Source: CAZTKP01 sp964614215 (GTDB lineage: Bacteria > UBP6 > UBA1177). Taken from it: 13,631 bases of DNA. A model generated the notes under the pieces. The model was not told the DNA's origin. It did no database searches and worked only from the letters and a program-made list of their open reading frames with translations. Of the stretch, positions 7,275 to 13,631 are shown piece after piece (position 1 is the stretch's first letter; every line of letters begins with the position of its first letter). The stretch lies in assembly GCA_964614215.1 (NCBI GenBank), contig CAZTKP010000068.1:1-13631 (forward strand), written 5' to 3'. The position numbers were made by a program, and so were the translations under genes.

Positions 7275-9161
7275 ATGAAAAGAATCACATTTTTACTGAT
7301 CCTGTTCCTTGCTATTTCCCTCTCAGCTCAGGAAGCTGAAGATAACGCTAAGGAAACTGACCAGGAACAACCTGAAAAGACAGAGGCAACTGCTCAGGAA
7401 ACTGAAGAAGAAGCTCCTGCTGAAGCGACTCAACCTAAAACAGTTGAGGAAATTCAGGAAAAACAAACTCCTGAACCTGAAAAAGTCACAATGACCAAAG
7501 AAGAGATCCAGAAAATGGTTCAGTCTATGGTTAATGAAGAGCTTGAAAAAAGAGATGCTCAGAAAAAGGCTGAAGAAGAAAAAAAAGCAGCTGAAGAAGA
7601 AAAAAAGGAAGAAAAGAAGTCAATCCGTAAAAGAGACGGTCTTATTGAACCGAGCTATCTTAAAAATACTATCACATTTATACTTGGAGATGACAATCTC
7701 AGGGACGACAGCATGTACTCCCCGGCTACTGACGTAGGCCAGCGTTACGAGTATGAGAATTTCGGTCAGAGAGTATACGGTTATACAAACAATATAAAAA
7801 GTGCGACAAAGATGTCTCTTCTTTATGAAAACAACAGCTTTATTGAGAATCTTACAACCAGAGCTGCTCTTAATTTCCAGATTGCAGCAAGAATGGCCGG
7901 AATAGATGATTCCGTAGACACAACTGTCAAAGAGTACGGATCATATCTTGAACTTGACTACAGACATCCTTCGACCAACAGATTTAAACTCACGTTCTAC
8001 CCATACAGTGCTAACAGTATCGCAATAGGATTTTTCAGAGCTCTTAGATGGGGTTACGGACAGGAAGCCTACCCTCAGCAAACAACAAAAGCACTCGTTC
8101 CGGGATTTCAGGCACTTTACGGATACGGTGATCTGTCTTTTTACTTTGGATTCAAAACCCATGCTCAGGCAGATGTTGATAAACTTGCAGGCGAACTTGT
8201 TGAAATGGAAACCACGTACTCATACTACGGCGGTGTTACCTATCATAATAAAGATATAGGTCTGAGAACTCATCTTCAGGGTGCTTTTATTGATAAGGGT
8301 GACAACGTAAATGTCCCTGAATCAATTCTTGCTGACCCTGATGATGACAGGATACTTTCTTACGGCATTGATGTTTTTGCTGAATATGTATGGGGTTCCC
8401 AGTTCGGAGATCCTCTCGGAATTTCAAACTACACAGATGGTGCATGGATAGTTCCGGATTACTCCACTAAACTCGCTTTCAGAGCAAGGGCTGAATACCT
8501 TTTTCAGGATGAAAGACTTGAGAACGCTGACTACATGTCAATTCAGAATCAGGGAAACATAACACCCATCACTGACAACTTCATGGCACATGGAGCAATG
8601 GTTGAGCTTGGGCTCCGTTACCGCTGGATAAGAGCAATGTTTACATACACTTACAGAGATCTTCCGTTCATGGTCTTCGATGCTCCCGGGGTTGAACCTT
8701 TTCAGACAATTTCAAGCGAAGCAGATCAGTCACCTGAACACACCTTTGTTCTTAACACTGACTTCAACATTCAAAACTTCTGGATTGGTCTCAGCTACGG
8801 ATTTAAAATTCCTGCAACTTACACAGTTTATGACGCAAACGGTCAGAAAAACGTGACAGTAATTAAGGAAAGACTTTCTTCAGATGCAGTAAGTACCGCT
8901 TGTGACAGAACAAGAGAAGTTCTTCCCGCTGGACAGTCGGCACTTAATATTCAGTATATCCGTGCAGACCTTAAATACAGATTCGGTGATGCAGTTTCAG
9001 CAATGCTTCAGTACACTTTCACACAGGACCATAACAGATCTTTACTTGTTGAGGAAACCAATTCAAATGGTGAAGGAACAGGCAAACTCATAACTGACTG
9101 GGATAAAGAGGAAGTCAAAAATATTCACGGAATCATGTTCCTCGTTGAGGGAAGATTCTGA
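7275..9161 (+). CDS. Outer-membrane beta-barrel protein with Glu/Lys-rich N-terminal coiled coil
   Basis: 628 residues. A Sec signal peptide (MKRIT plus hydrophobic core, likely cleaved after Ala18 in SLSAQ) is followed by an acidic Glu/Pro/Thr region (19-70) and a Glu/Lys-rich coiled coil (about 73-118). From about 128 to the end, alternating aromatic/polar strands (TFILGDDNL, YGSYLELDYRH, FKLTFYPYSANSIAIGFF, MVELGLRYRWIRAMFTYTYR, YIRADLKYRFGDAVSAMLQYTF) and the terminal MFLVEGRF with a C-terminal Phe fit a transmembrane barrel recognised by the BAM machinery. It may act as the diffusion channel of the cluster, with the N-terminal segment reaching the peptidoglycan or the partner lipoproteins. 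GGAG at 7265-7268 precedes the ATG. The porin family is not recognised, and substrate selectivity cannot be read. The stop overlaps the next start by one base. Confidence 0.8.
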   Translation: MKRITFLLILFLAISLSAQEAEDNAKETDQEQPEKTEATAQETEEEAPAEATQPKTVEEIQEKQTPEPEKVTMTKEEIQKMVQSMVNEELEKRDAQKKAEEEKKAAEEEKKEEKKSIRKRDGLIEPSYLKNTITFILGDDNLRDDSMYSPATDVGQRYEYENFGQRVYGYTNNIKSATKMSLLYENNSFIENLTTRAALNFQIAARMAGIDDSVDTTVKEYGSYLELDYRHPSTNRFKLTFYPYSANSIAIGFFRALRWGYGQEAYPQQTTKALVPGFQALYGYGDLSFYFGFKTHAQADVDKLAGELVEMETTYSYYGGVTYHNKDIGLRTHLQGAFIDKGDNVNVPESILADPDDDRILSYGIDVFAEYVWGSQFGDPLGISNYTDGAWIVPDYSTKLAFRARAEYLFQDERLENADYMSIQNQGNITPITDNFMAHGAMVELGLRYRWIRAMFTYTYRDLPFMVFDAPGVEPFQTISSEADQSPEHTFVLNTDFNIQNFWIGLSYGFKIPATYTVYDANGQKNVTVIKERLSSDAVSTACDRTREVLPAGQSALNIQYIRADLKYRFGDAVSAMLQYTFTQDHNRSLLVEETNSNGEGTGKLITDWDKEEVKNIHGIMFLVEGRF

Positions 9162-10636
9162 TGGCTGGAGCAATTACTCACTCCAAAGCTTTCAGGTTCA
9201 GAAGATTCCTTAACTGGTTTCCGCTTGGCTTAAGTTACGCATTTCTCTACATGGGCCGATATAACCTCACGGTTTCAAAGATGGCCCTCGGAAAGGTGAT
9301 GTCAAAGGAAGATTTCGGCATCATTTTCGGTGCGGGAACTGTGACTTATGCCCTCTCATTTCTTCTTAACGGACCGCTGACGGACAAGATCGGCGGCAAG
9401 AAAGGAATGATGATAGGTATCGGCGGTGCGGCTATAATGAACGTCATTATGGGTATCTACATCAGCACCTTTGATGCGGCAAATGCCGGTGAGCATAACT
9501 TAAGGCTTGTCTTTGCTATCCTTTATTCGCTTAACATGTACTTCCAGAGTTACGGAGCACTTTCCATCGTGAAGGTCAATTCCCACTGGTTCCATGTTAA
9601 TGAAAGAGGAGGTTTCGGCGGTATTTTCGGAACAATGATCTCAAGTGGTATCTTTTTCGCGTTCACTGTGAATGCGTGGCTGCTCGGAATGCTTGTTGAG
9701 CCCGGAACAACCGATCTTGCAATGACAAAATGGGTTTTCTTCGCCCCTGCAATTCTGCTTGGAATAATGTTCGTAATTGAATTCTTTCTGCTTAAGGACT
9801 GCCCTTCAAAGGCGGGCCTTACAGATTTTGACACATGCGATGCTTCAAGCGGAGAAGAGGGAGTCGACGTTCCTATTCTCACAATTATGAAGAGAGTTAT
9901 CACCAACCCGATAATTCTCACAATCGCTCTAATTGAGTTCTGTACCGGAATTTTAAGAAACGGTGTCATGCACTGGTTCCCGATCTACGGGAAAGAAATA
10001 CTCAAGCTGCCCAAAGACAGCTGGCTCAGACACGGTTCATGGTCACATATCGAGATCGTGATCGGACTTTTCATAGTTGCAGTTATCTTCTTCATCCTTG
10101 CTTCAAAAGCAACTGGCAAAAAGAAGGTATGGTTCTTCATTTCAGGCGGACTGATGTTCCTTGCTCCGTTCATGATGGGCGGATGGGGAGGAATCCTCAT
10201 GGTTGCAGGAGTCATCGGCGGAAACGTCGCAGGCTGGGTCAGCGATATGATCTTCCAGTCAAGAAGAGCACCGACAGCAGGCGGACTTTACGGTGTCATG
10301 ATCTTTGCTGTCATACTCATGTACTTTTCGCTTGACAATCCACTTCTGCTTGGAGTTTCCGTGTTCATTATCAGTCTGTGTGTGATCGGTACTCACGGAA
10401 TGCTTTCAGGCACAGCGACAATGGATTTCGGAGGCAGAAAAGGTGCTGCAACGGCAGTCGGAATGATCGACGGATTTGTATATCTGGGCACAGGCGTTCA
10501 GTCCTTCGCCCTTGGTTACATCACTTCCACGAACTGGAACTGGTGGCCGCTTTTCCTTCTTCCTTTCGCCATTGTCGGATTTTTACTTTCACTTAAGATC
10601 TGGAACTCTAAACCGGGACAGAAGGCAGCTCACTAA
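9161..10636 (+). CDS. MFS transporter, organophosphate:phosphate antiporter (GlpT/UhpT-like) family
   Basis: Inner-membrane major facilitator carrier of 491 residues with about twelve hydrophobic segments. OPA-family features are visible: YMGRYNLT in TM1, with Arg33 at the position of GlpT Arg45; GILRNGVMHWFPIYGKE in TM7, with Arg266 at the position of GlpT Arg269 (these two Arg bind phosphate in GlpT); motif A GPLTDKIGGKK at 71-81 and its counterpart GWVSDMIFQSRRAPT at 358-372; and GGRKGAATAVGMIDGFVYLG in TM11. Such carriers exchange external glycerol-3-phosphate, hexose-6-phosphate or similar esters for internal phosphate. Which ester is used here is unknown. The ATG overlaps the stop of the barrel gene (TGATG), so the two are translationally coupled, which argues for an outer-plus-inner-membrane uptake route. 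The family call is secure. Confidence 0.87.
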   Translation: MAGAITHSKAFRFRRFLNWFPLGLSYAFLYMGRYNLTVSKMALGKVMSKEDFGIIFGAGTVTYALSFLLNGPLTDKIGGKKGMMIGIGGAAIMNVIMGIYISTFDAANAGEHNLRLVFAILYSLNMYFQSYGALSIVKVNSHWFHVNERGGFGGIFGTMISSGIFFAFTVNAWLLGMLVEPGTTDLAMTKWVFFAPAILLGIMFVIEFFLLKDCPSKAGLTDFDTCDASSGEEGVDVPILTIMKRVITNPIILTIALIEFCTGILRNGVMHWFPIYGKEILKLPKDSWLRHGSWSHIEIVIGLFIVAVIFFILASKATGKKKVWFFISGGLMFLAPFMMGGWGGILMVAGVIGGNVAGWVSDMIFQSRRAPTAGGLYGVMIFAVILMYFSLDNPLLLGVSVFIISLCVIGTHGMLSGTATMDFGGRKGAATAVGMIDGFVYLGTGVQSFALGYITSTNWNWWPLFLLPFAIVGFLLSLKIWNSKPGQKAAH

Positions 10637-10650
10637 CGGAAAATCTTCAC

Positions 10651-11991
10651 ATGAACTCTTTCTATAAACGCGCATTTAAACTTGCACTTCCTATAGCAAT
10701 GCACAGTCTGATAATCTCCTCCATCAACATGGCGGATGTTTTTATGATCGGACAGCTTGGTGAAACTTCGATCGCAGCTCTCGGCATCAGCAATCAGCTC
10801 ATGTTCATGCTCATTTTGTTCCTTTTCGGAGTATCAAGCGGCGGACAGATCTTCGTCGCACAGTTTTTCGGTAAAAAGGACAAGGCAAATCAGGACAGAG
10901 TTGTCGGCATAATGCTGCTTCCCGCTCTTACCATCTCAATTATCGCAATGATCGGTGCAACACTCTTTCCAAAGCTCATAATGTCCGTCTTCAGTAACGA
11001 TGAAACTGTATTAAATCAGTCAGCAACCTATCTTATGATCGTGGGTCTCAGCTATCCGCTGACCGCTGTTGCCTTTATTTTCAATACGGTGTGCAGAAGC
11101 ACGGACAGGCCGAACTTTCCCATGTATACGTCCTTTGCAACGCTTCTCATCAACATTTTTCTTAACTGGGCACTCATCTTCGGGAACCTGGGATTTCCGC
11201 AGCTGGGTATAAAAGGCGCAGCCATAGCGACATTTACCGCAAGGAGCATCGAGACGATCATCACGCTTGTTCTTATCTACAGCTCAGATTCAAAAGCCGC
11301 CGCAAAATTCAGGGACATGTTCGATTTCAAAGCTGACCTTGTCAGGAAAGTGGTGAAAACATCACTGCCCGTTTTCATAAACGAAATAACATGGGCTAGC
11401 GGAATACTTGCACTTAACATCGTTTTTGCGAGACTTGGAACTCAGGCCATCGCAACCATCAACATCATGGATAGCGTGGGAAGACTCTCTTTTGCTGCCT
11501 TTATCGGAATTGCACATGCGGGCGGAGTAATGCTCGGACAGGATCTTGGCGCAGGAAAAATGGATAAAGTCTGGGACGATTCCAGAAAATTCTCTTTCCT
11601 CGCTGTCGGAATCGGAATAGTCATGTCTCTGGGACTCGCCGTTTTCGCTCCGACAATAGTTTCAATCTACAGCATATCTGAGACTGTTTTCAACTATGCT
11701 GTAAAAACTATCTATGCATGGGCGTTCATATTACCGCTTGTAGCATTTAACTGTTTGAATATAGTTGGAATTCTGCGAAGCGGTGGCGACACGAAAGCAG
11801 CACTCTGGATCGATATCGGAGCACTCTGGGCAGTCGGAGTCCCTCTTGCAGTAATCGGAGCCTACTACCTCGAACTTCCAATCTACCTCGTCTACCTCAT
11901 GGCGAAAGTTGAGGAAGTCATCAAATTCATCCTCGGAACACACAGATATATTTCAAGGAAGTGGATCAGGAATCTTGTGGAAGAGTTTTAG
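10651..11991 (+). CDS. MATE-family multidrug/metabolite efflux protein
   Basis: 446-residue polytopic inner-membrane protein with about twelve hydrophobic segments, the usual length for MATE (NorM/DinF-like) exporters driven by Na+ or H+. Characteristic stretches are the N-terminal ALPIAMHSLIISSINMADVFMIGQLGE, TVCRSTDRPNFPMY after TM4, the mid-protein repeat start SLPVFINEITWASGILALNI, and GILRSGGDTKAALWIDIGALW near the C-terminus. It follows the OPA carrier by 14 bases with no obvious Shine-Dalgarno sequence, so translation may depend on the upstream gene. It is the last gene of the run. Its role there is unclear: it could export a cation or nucleoside-like by-product, or simply be carried along. 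The stop lies 13 bases from repeat copy A. Confidence 0.88.
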   Translation: MNSFYKRAFKLALPIAMHSLIISSINMADVFMIGQLGETSIAALGISNQLMFMLILFLFGVSSGGQIFVAQFFGKKDKANQDRVVGIMLLPALTISIIAMIGATLFPKLIMSVFSNDETVLNQSATYLMIVGLSYPLTAVAFIFNTVCRSTDRPNFPMYTSFATLLINIFLNWALIFGNLGFPQLGIKGAAIATFTARSIETIITLVLIYSSDSKAAAKFRDMFDFKADLVRKVVKTSLPVFINEITWASGILALNIVFARLGTQAIATINIMDSVGRLSFAAFIGIAHAGGVMLGQDLGAGKMDKVWDDSRKFSFLAVGIGIVMSLGLAVFAPTIVSIYSISETVFNYAVKTIYAWAFILPLVAFNCLNIVGILRSGGDTKAALWIDIGALWAVGVPLAVIGAYYLELPIYLVYLMAKVEEVIKFILGTHRYISRKWIRNLVEEF

Positions 11992-12029
11992 GTCTTTTCT
12001 GACCTTTGACCTTTCCCTAAATCCCAAAT

Positions 12030-12081
12030 GCAGGGGCGGATCTGCGTATCCGCCCGGGTTGATACATGGATCAACCCCTAC
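12030..12081. repeat. Double-hairpin (REP-like) unit, copy A
   Basis: A 52-base unit: a 4-base closing arm (GCAG/CTAC, one mismatch), hairpin 1 with stem GGGCGGAT/ATCCGCCC and loop CTGCGT, then hairpin 2 with stem GGGTTGAT/ATCAACCC and loop ACATGG, with no unpaired base between them. Copy B (12669-12720) has a perfect GTAG/CTAC arm. Confidence 0.9.
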
Positions 12082-12100
12082 GATTAAATTGAAACCGCTT

Positions 12101-12120
12101 CCTTTCCCTTTAGGGGAAGG
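12101..12120. terminator. Short hairpin that could terminate convergent transcripts
   Basis: CCTTTCCC / GGGGAAGG with loop TTTA gives an 8-bp stem with one G-T wobble. It lies between the convergent MATE and DUF559 genes, about 110 bases past the MATE stop, and recurs three times in the right-hand array. No strong U-tract follows immediately, so terminator activity is only possible. Confidence 0.3.
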
Positions 12121-12186
12121 AGTGAGGAAGAGGTCTCTTTTGACCTCTCCCCTTGATCCCCTCACCTAAAGGCAAGGGGGAATACT

Positions 12187-12576
12187 TCAATTCAAACTTC
12201 CTATAATTTCTGCAATCTTTTCAAGGACTTTATCGACATCTCCTTCAACTTCTTCATTTGTAAATCTGAGAATCTTGCATCCTAAACCTTCTAGTGCTTT
12301 TTGTCTTTCAAAGTCCTTTTCTTTCTGAAATTTATGAATATCTCCATCCAACTCTATGACGAGCCCATTCTTTATACAGTAAAAATCAACAATAAAACGG
12401 TCAATTATGTGCTGTCTCCTAAATTTCACACCCAACTTCCCGGCTCGGAGTTCTTCCCATAAAATCCTCTCTGCCTCCGTAGGATTTTCTCTCATTTCAA
12501 GAGCAGCCTCATATAAAGCATGGTAAACCTCTTTACTTTTTACCGCTGAGATAACTTTGGGATTGTGCTTTGACAT
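12187..12576 (-). CDS. DUF559 (Vsr-like) endonuclease-domain protein
   Basis: 129 residues of the DUF559 family, distantly related to very-short-patch-repair and other PD-(D/E)XK-like nucleases. Family signatures in order: NPTEAERILWEELR (31-44), the basic patch KFRRQH (51-56), VDFYC with Asp64, VIELDG with Glu75 and Asp77, His81, and the C-terminal LGCKILRFTNEEV (98-110). The acidic residues and His expected at the active site are all present, so it looks intact. The N-terminal 25 residues precede the usual family start; Met28 is an alternative start. For the ATG at 12576, upstream GATGAG is a weak ribosome site, and TTGCAA (12630-12635) with TAAAAT (12609-12614, 15-base gap, minus strand) is a weak promoter candidate. 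G+C is about 34% in 180 bases counted here, against about 47% in 120 bases of the MATE gene, suggesting transfer. It sits between two 142-bp direct repeats. Cellular role is not established for this family. Confidence 0.88.
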   Translation of the reverse strand: MSKHNPKVISAVKSKEVYHALYEAALEMRENPTEAERILWEELRAGKLGVKFRRQHIIDRFIVDFYCIKNGLVIELDGDIHKFQKEKDFERQKALEGLGCKILRFTNEEVEGDVDKVLEKIAEIIGSLN

Positions 12577-12643
12577 TTGAGTCTCATCAATAATCTATAA
12601 TCGAATTTATTTTATCAGGTTTTCATATATTGCAAAGTGATTT

Positions 12644-12785
12644 TTTGACCTTTCCCTAAATCCCAAATGTAGGGGCGGATCTGCGTATCCGCCCGGGTTG
12701 ATACATGGATCAACCCCTACGATTAAATTGAAGCCGCTTCCTTTCCCTTTAGGGGAAGGAGTGAGGAAGAGGTCTCTTTTGACCT
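12644..12785. repeat. Direct repeat copy B (142 bp), right flank of the DUF559 gene
   Basis: Same orientation as copy A, 140/142 identical. It lies upstream of the DUF559 start codon, separated by a 67-base A+T-rich segment that may hold the promoter. Its right part, from 12731, is also the first unit of the 110-bp tandem array. Confidence 0.95.
12669..12720. repeat. Double-hairpin (REP-like) unit, copy B, perfect form
   Basis: Exactly 52 bases: GTAG, 8-base stem, 6-base loop, 8-base stem, 8-base stem, 6-base loop, 8-base stem, CTAC. All 20 possible base pairs are Watson-Crick, forming a junction with no spacer bases. A GTAG next to a hairpin is a known hallmark of REP sequences recognised by RAYT transposases; no RAYT gene is present here. 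Confidence 0.9.
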
Positions 12786-12996
12786 TTCCCTAAATCCCTT
12801 ACCTAAAGGCAAGGGACTTAAAACCGATTTTCCCAAATTGAAACTGCTTCCTTTCCCTTTAGGGGAAGGAGTGAGGAAGAGGTCTCTTTTGACCTTTCCC
12901 TAAATCCCTTACCTAAAGGCAAGGGACTTAAAACCGATTTTCCCAAATTGAAGCCGCTTCCTTTCCCTTTAGGGGAAGGAGTGAGGAAGAGGTCTC
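12731..12996. repeat. 110-bp tandem repeat array, two full copies and one partial
   Basis: Units at 12731-12840 and 12841-12950 match at 108 of 110 positions. A third unit, 12951-12996, matches the first for 46 bases and stops after GGTCTC, two bases before the acyltransferase stop codon. Each full unit carries three small hairpins: CCTTTCCC/GGGGAAGG, AGAGGTC/GACCTTT and TCCCTT/AAGGGA. With copy B it fills 12644-12998, so the 422-base gene-free stretch 12577-12998 consists of the DUF559 upstream segment plus repeats. Confidence 0.95.
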
Positions 12997-12998
12997 GT

Positions 12999-13631
12999 TT
13001 AGGGCATCGCCTCATGAAGTTCGTGGATGAAATACCACTGTTCAGGGTATTTCTCGACTCGTTTTCCAAGTGAATTATAGAAACTCTGGATGATGTTTCC
13101 GTCTTTCATGTAGTGTCTGTCAAGTTCAAATCTGAACGTATCTTCTCCGGTTCTCACAACGAATGGAGTGACAAGGATTATCTTTTCATCGTTATATTTT
13201 TTCAGGATGAGATCCATACCGCTTCCGCCGACGATCTTTTTGCCTAACAGCTCAACTTTACTAGAAAACTCATTGCTTTCATCAAAGACATTTGAGAGAA
13301 TTCCTCCACGCAGAAGTGTGCTGAACATTTCCCACGGGACATCGACATCAGGGTCTGCGATATTGATAAGTTTTGTTTTTCCAATTCCAAATTTTTCGGA
13401 GATCTTTAAGGAGTTATCTTTTATTATTGATCCGACTGGTTCAGGGAATTTTCCTACCGAAGCAATATCAAGCCCGTTCATCATCAGGCTGATGCCGACA
13501 AAGTAAGAAGCTCCGAAGTGACTGTGAGCGACAAAGACAGGAACGTTCCTCTCATCAGCCTCTTTAAAAACCTCCATCGTGTTTCCATAATCAATACGGT
13601 TTTTTGCCACCCAGTGCATTTCAAAGATCTT
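12999..13631 (-). CDS. LpxL/HtrB-like lipid acyltransferase family protein, 5' end missing
   Basis: C-terminal 210 residues of a larger protein; the frame stays open to the right window edge (KIFE precedes the first visible Met at 13619). The end LGKRVEKYPEQWYFIHELHE closely follows the C-terminal PEQW-x-W-x-H phrase of lipid A late acyltransferases. The middle ILVTPFVVRTGEDTFRFELD resembles their PVFVRR...YRLEI strand pair. The N-terminal VPVFVAHSHFGAS corresponds to the ILLTAHFGNWE catalytic region. These inner-membrane enzymes transfer an acyl chain to lipid A or another lipid. Unusually, the HX4(D/E) acidic partner is not seen after either His in HSHFGASYF (H32 and H34 of the visible part), so it may be a divergent subfamily or act on another acceptor. 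It is convergent with the MATE gene, and its stop abuts the repeat array. Confidence 0.6.
   Translation of the reverse strand, partial: KIFEMHWVAKNRIDYGNTMEVFKEADERNVPVFVAHSHFGASYFVGISLMMNGLDIASVGKFPEPVGSIIKDNSLKISEKFGIGKTKLINIADPDVDVPWEMFSTLLRGGILSNVFDESNEFSSKVELLGKKIVGGSGMDLILKKYNDEKIILVTPFVVRTGEDTFRFELDRHYMKDGNIIQSFYNSLGKRVEKYPEQWYFIHELHEAMP

Larger units (their letters stand above)
12005..12146. repeat. Direct repeat copy A (142 bp), left flank of the DUF559 gene
   Basis: Matches copy B at 12644-12785 in 140 of 142 positions, at a constant offset of 639 bp. The two differences are C12031 versus T12670 and A12094 versus G12733. Weaker similarity continues to about 12180 (CACCTAAAGGCAAGGG). 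It begins 14 bases after the MATE stop codon and its extension ends six bases before the DUF559 stop codon. It contains the double-hairpin unit at 12030-12081 and a further hairpin at 12101-12120. Confidence 0.95.
12005..12785. mobile_element. Candidate repeat-bounded DUF559 nuclease cassette
   Basis: The DUF559 gene, its upstream unique segment (12577-12643) and two near-identical direct repeats form a repeat-gene-repeat unit. Recombination between the repeats would remove exactly 639 bp, including the whole gene, and leave one repeat. The lower G+C of the gene fits an insertion. There is no transposase, no terminal inverted repeat and no demonstrable target-site duplication, so mobility is an inference. 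Confidence 0.35.

Noticed and set aside
11909..12169. Open frames on both strands across repeat copy A
   Set aside because: They read through hairpins of the repeat and the end of the MATE gene, with no start signal or recognisable protein.
12187..12576. Calling the DUF559 gene part of a restriction-modification or defence island
   Set aside because: No methyltransferase, helicase or other defence gene is present in the window; the neighbours are transport and lipid genes.
12731..12996. CRISPR array
   Set aside because: The units are 110-bp head-to-tail copies with no unique spacers, and there are no cas genes.
12818..13069. Minus-strand 83-codon open frame over the tandem repeats (LTPSPKGKG-type peptide)
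   Set aside because: It is a repeated translation of the 110-bp non-coding unit and overlaps the end of the acyltransferase gene in another frame; no ribosome site or domain supports it.
13168..13506. Plus-strand 112-codon open frame
   Set aside because: It is antisense to the acyltransferase gene and shows no ribosome site or family resemblance.

Overview
The window looks like a piece of chromosome from a Gram-negative, probably uncultured bacterium of moderate G+C (about 43-47% in the stretches of core genes I counted by hand). The cell type follows from three lipoprotein signal peptides, a beta-barrel outer-membrane protein ending in Phe and a gene resembling lipid A acyltransferases. Gly-Asp/Asn-Thr linkers on surface lipoproteins and Asp-rich calcium repeats remind me of deltaproteobacterial, myxobacterial or candidate-phylum genomes, but I cannot assign a phylum from this window.

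Layout. 1-824: the 3' part of a BNR/Asp-box sialidase-like gene. 977-2014: a cytoplasmic TPR protein behind a good sigma70-type promoter. 2121-11991: a tight co-directional run of six genes behind a second promoter at 2041-2068. They encode an OB-fold lipoprotein with GDT linkers, a 5'-nucleotidase/metallophosphoesterase lipoprotein with a large calcium-repeat insert, a second lipoprotein with OB-like segments, an outer-membrane barrel, an organophosphate:phosphate-antiporter type MFS carrier and a MATE exporter. 11992-12998: a repeat-filled convergent intergenic zone holding a small DUF559 (Vsr-like) endonuclease gene on the minus strand. 12999-13631: the 3' part of an LpxL/HtrB-like acyltransferase on the minus strand.

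How it may work. The six-gene cluster reads as an envelope system for phosphorylated compounds, plausibly extracellular nucleotides or nucleic acids. OB-fold lipoproteins would bind substrate, the nucleotidase would remove phosphate, the barrel would pass products through the outer membrane and the OPA carrier would exchange an organophosphate for phosphate at the inner membrane. OB folds and a 5'-nucleotidase are fused in nucleases such as Bacillus YhcR; here they are separate neighbouring genes. This is inference from domain content and gene order.

The most unusual stretch is 12005-12996. The DUF559 gene lies between two 142-bp direct repeats (140/142 identical, offset exactly 639 bp). Each carries a 52-base unit that folds as a junction: a 4-bp GTAG/CTAC closing stem holding two back-to-back hairpins with 8-bp stems and 6-base loops. 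The right repeat runs into a 110-bp tandem array (two full copies and one partial) that stops two bases before the stop codon of the next gene. Together with the lower G+C of the DUF559 gene (about 34% in the 180 bases counted), this suggests a repeat-associated, possibly mobile, nuclease cassette.
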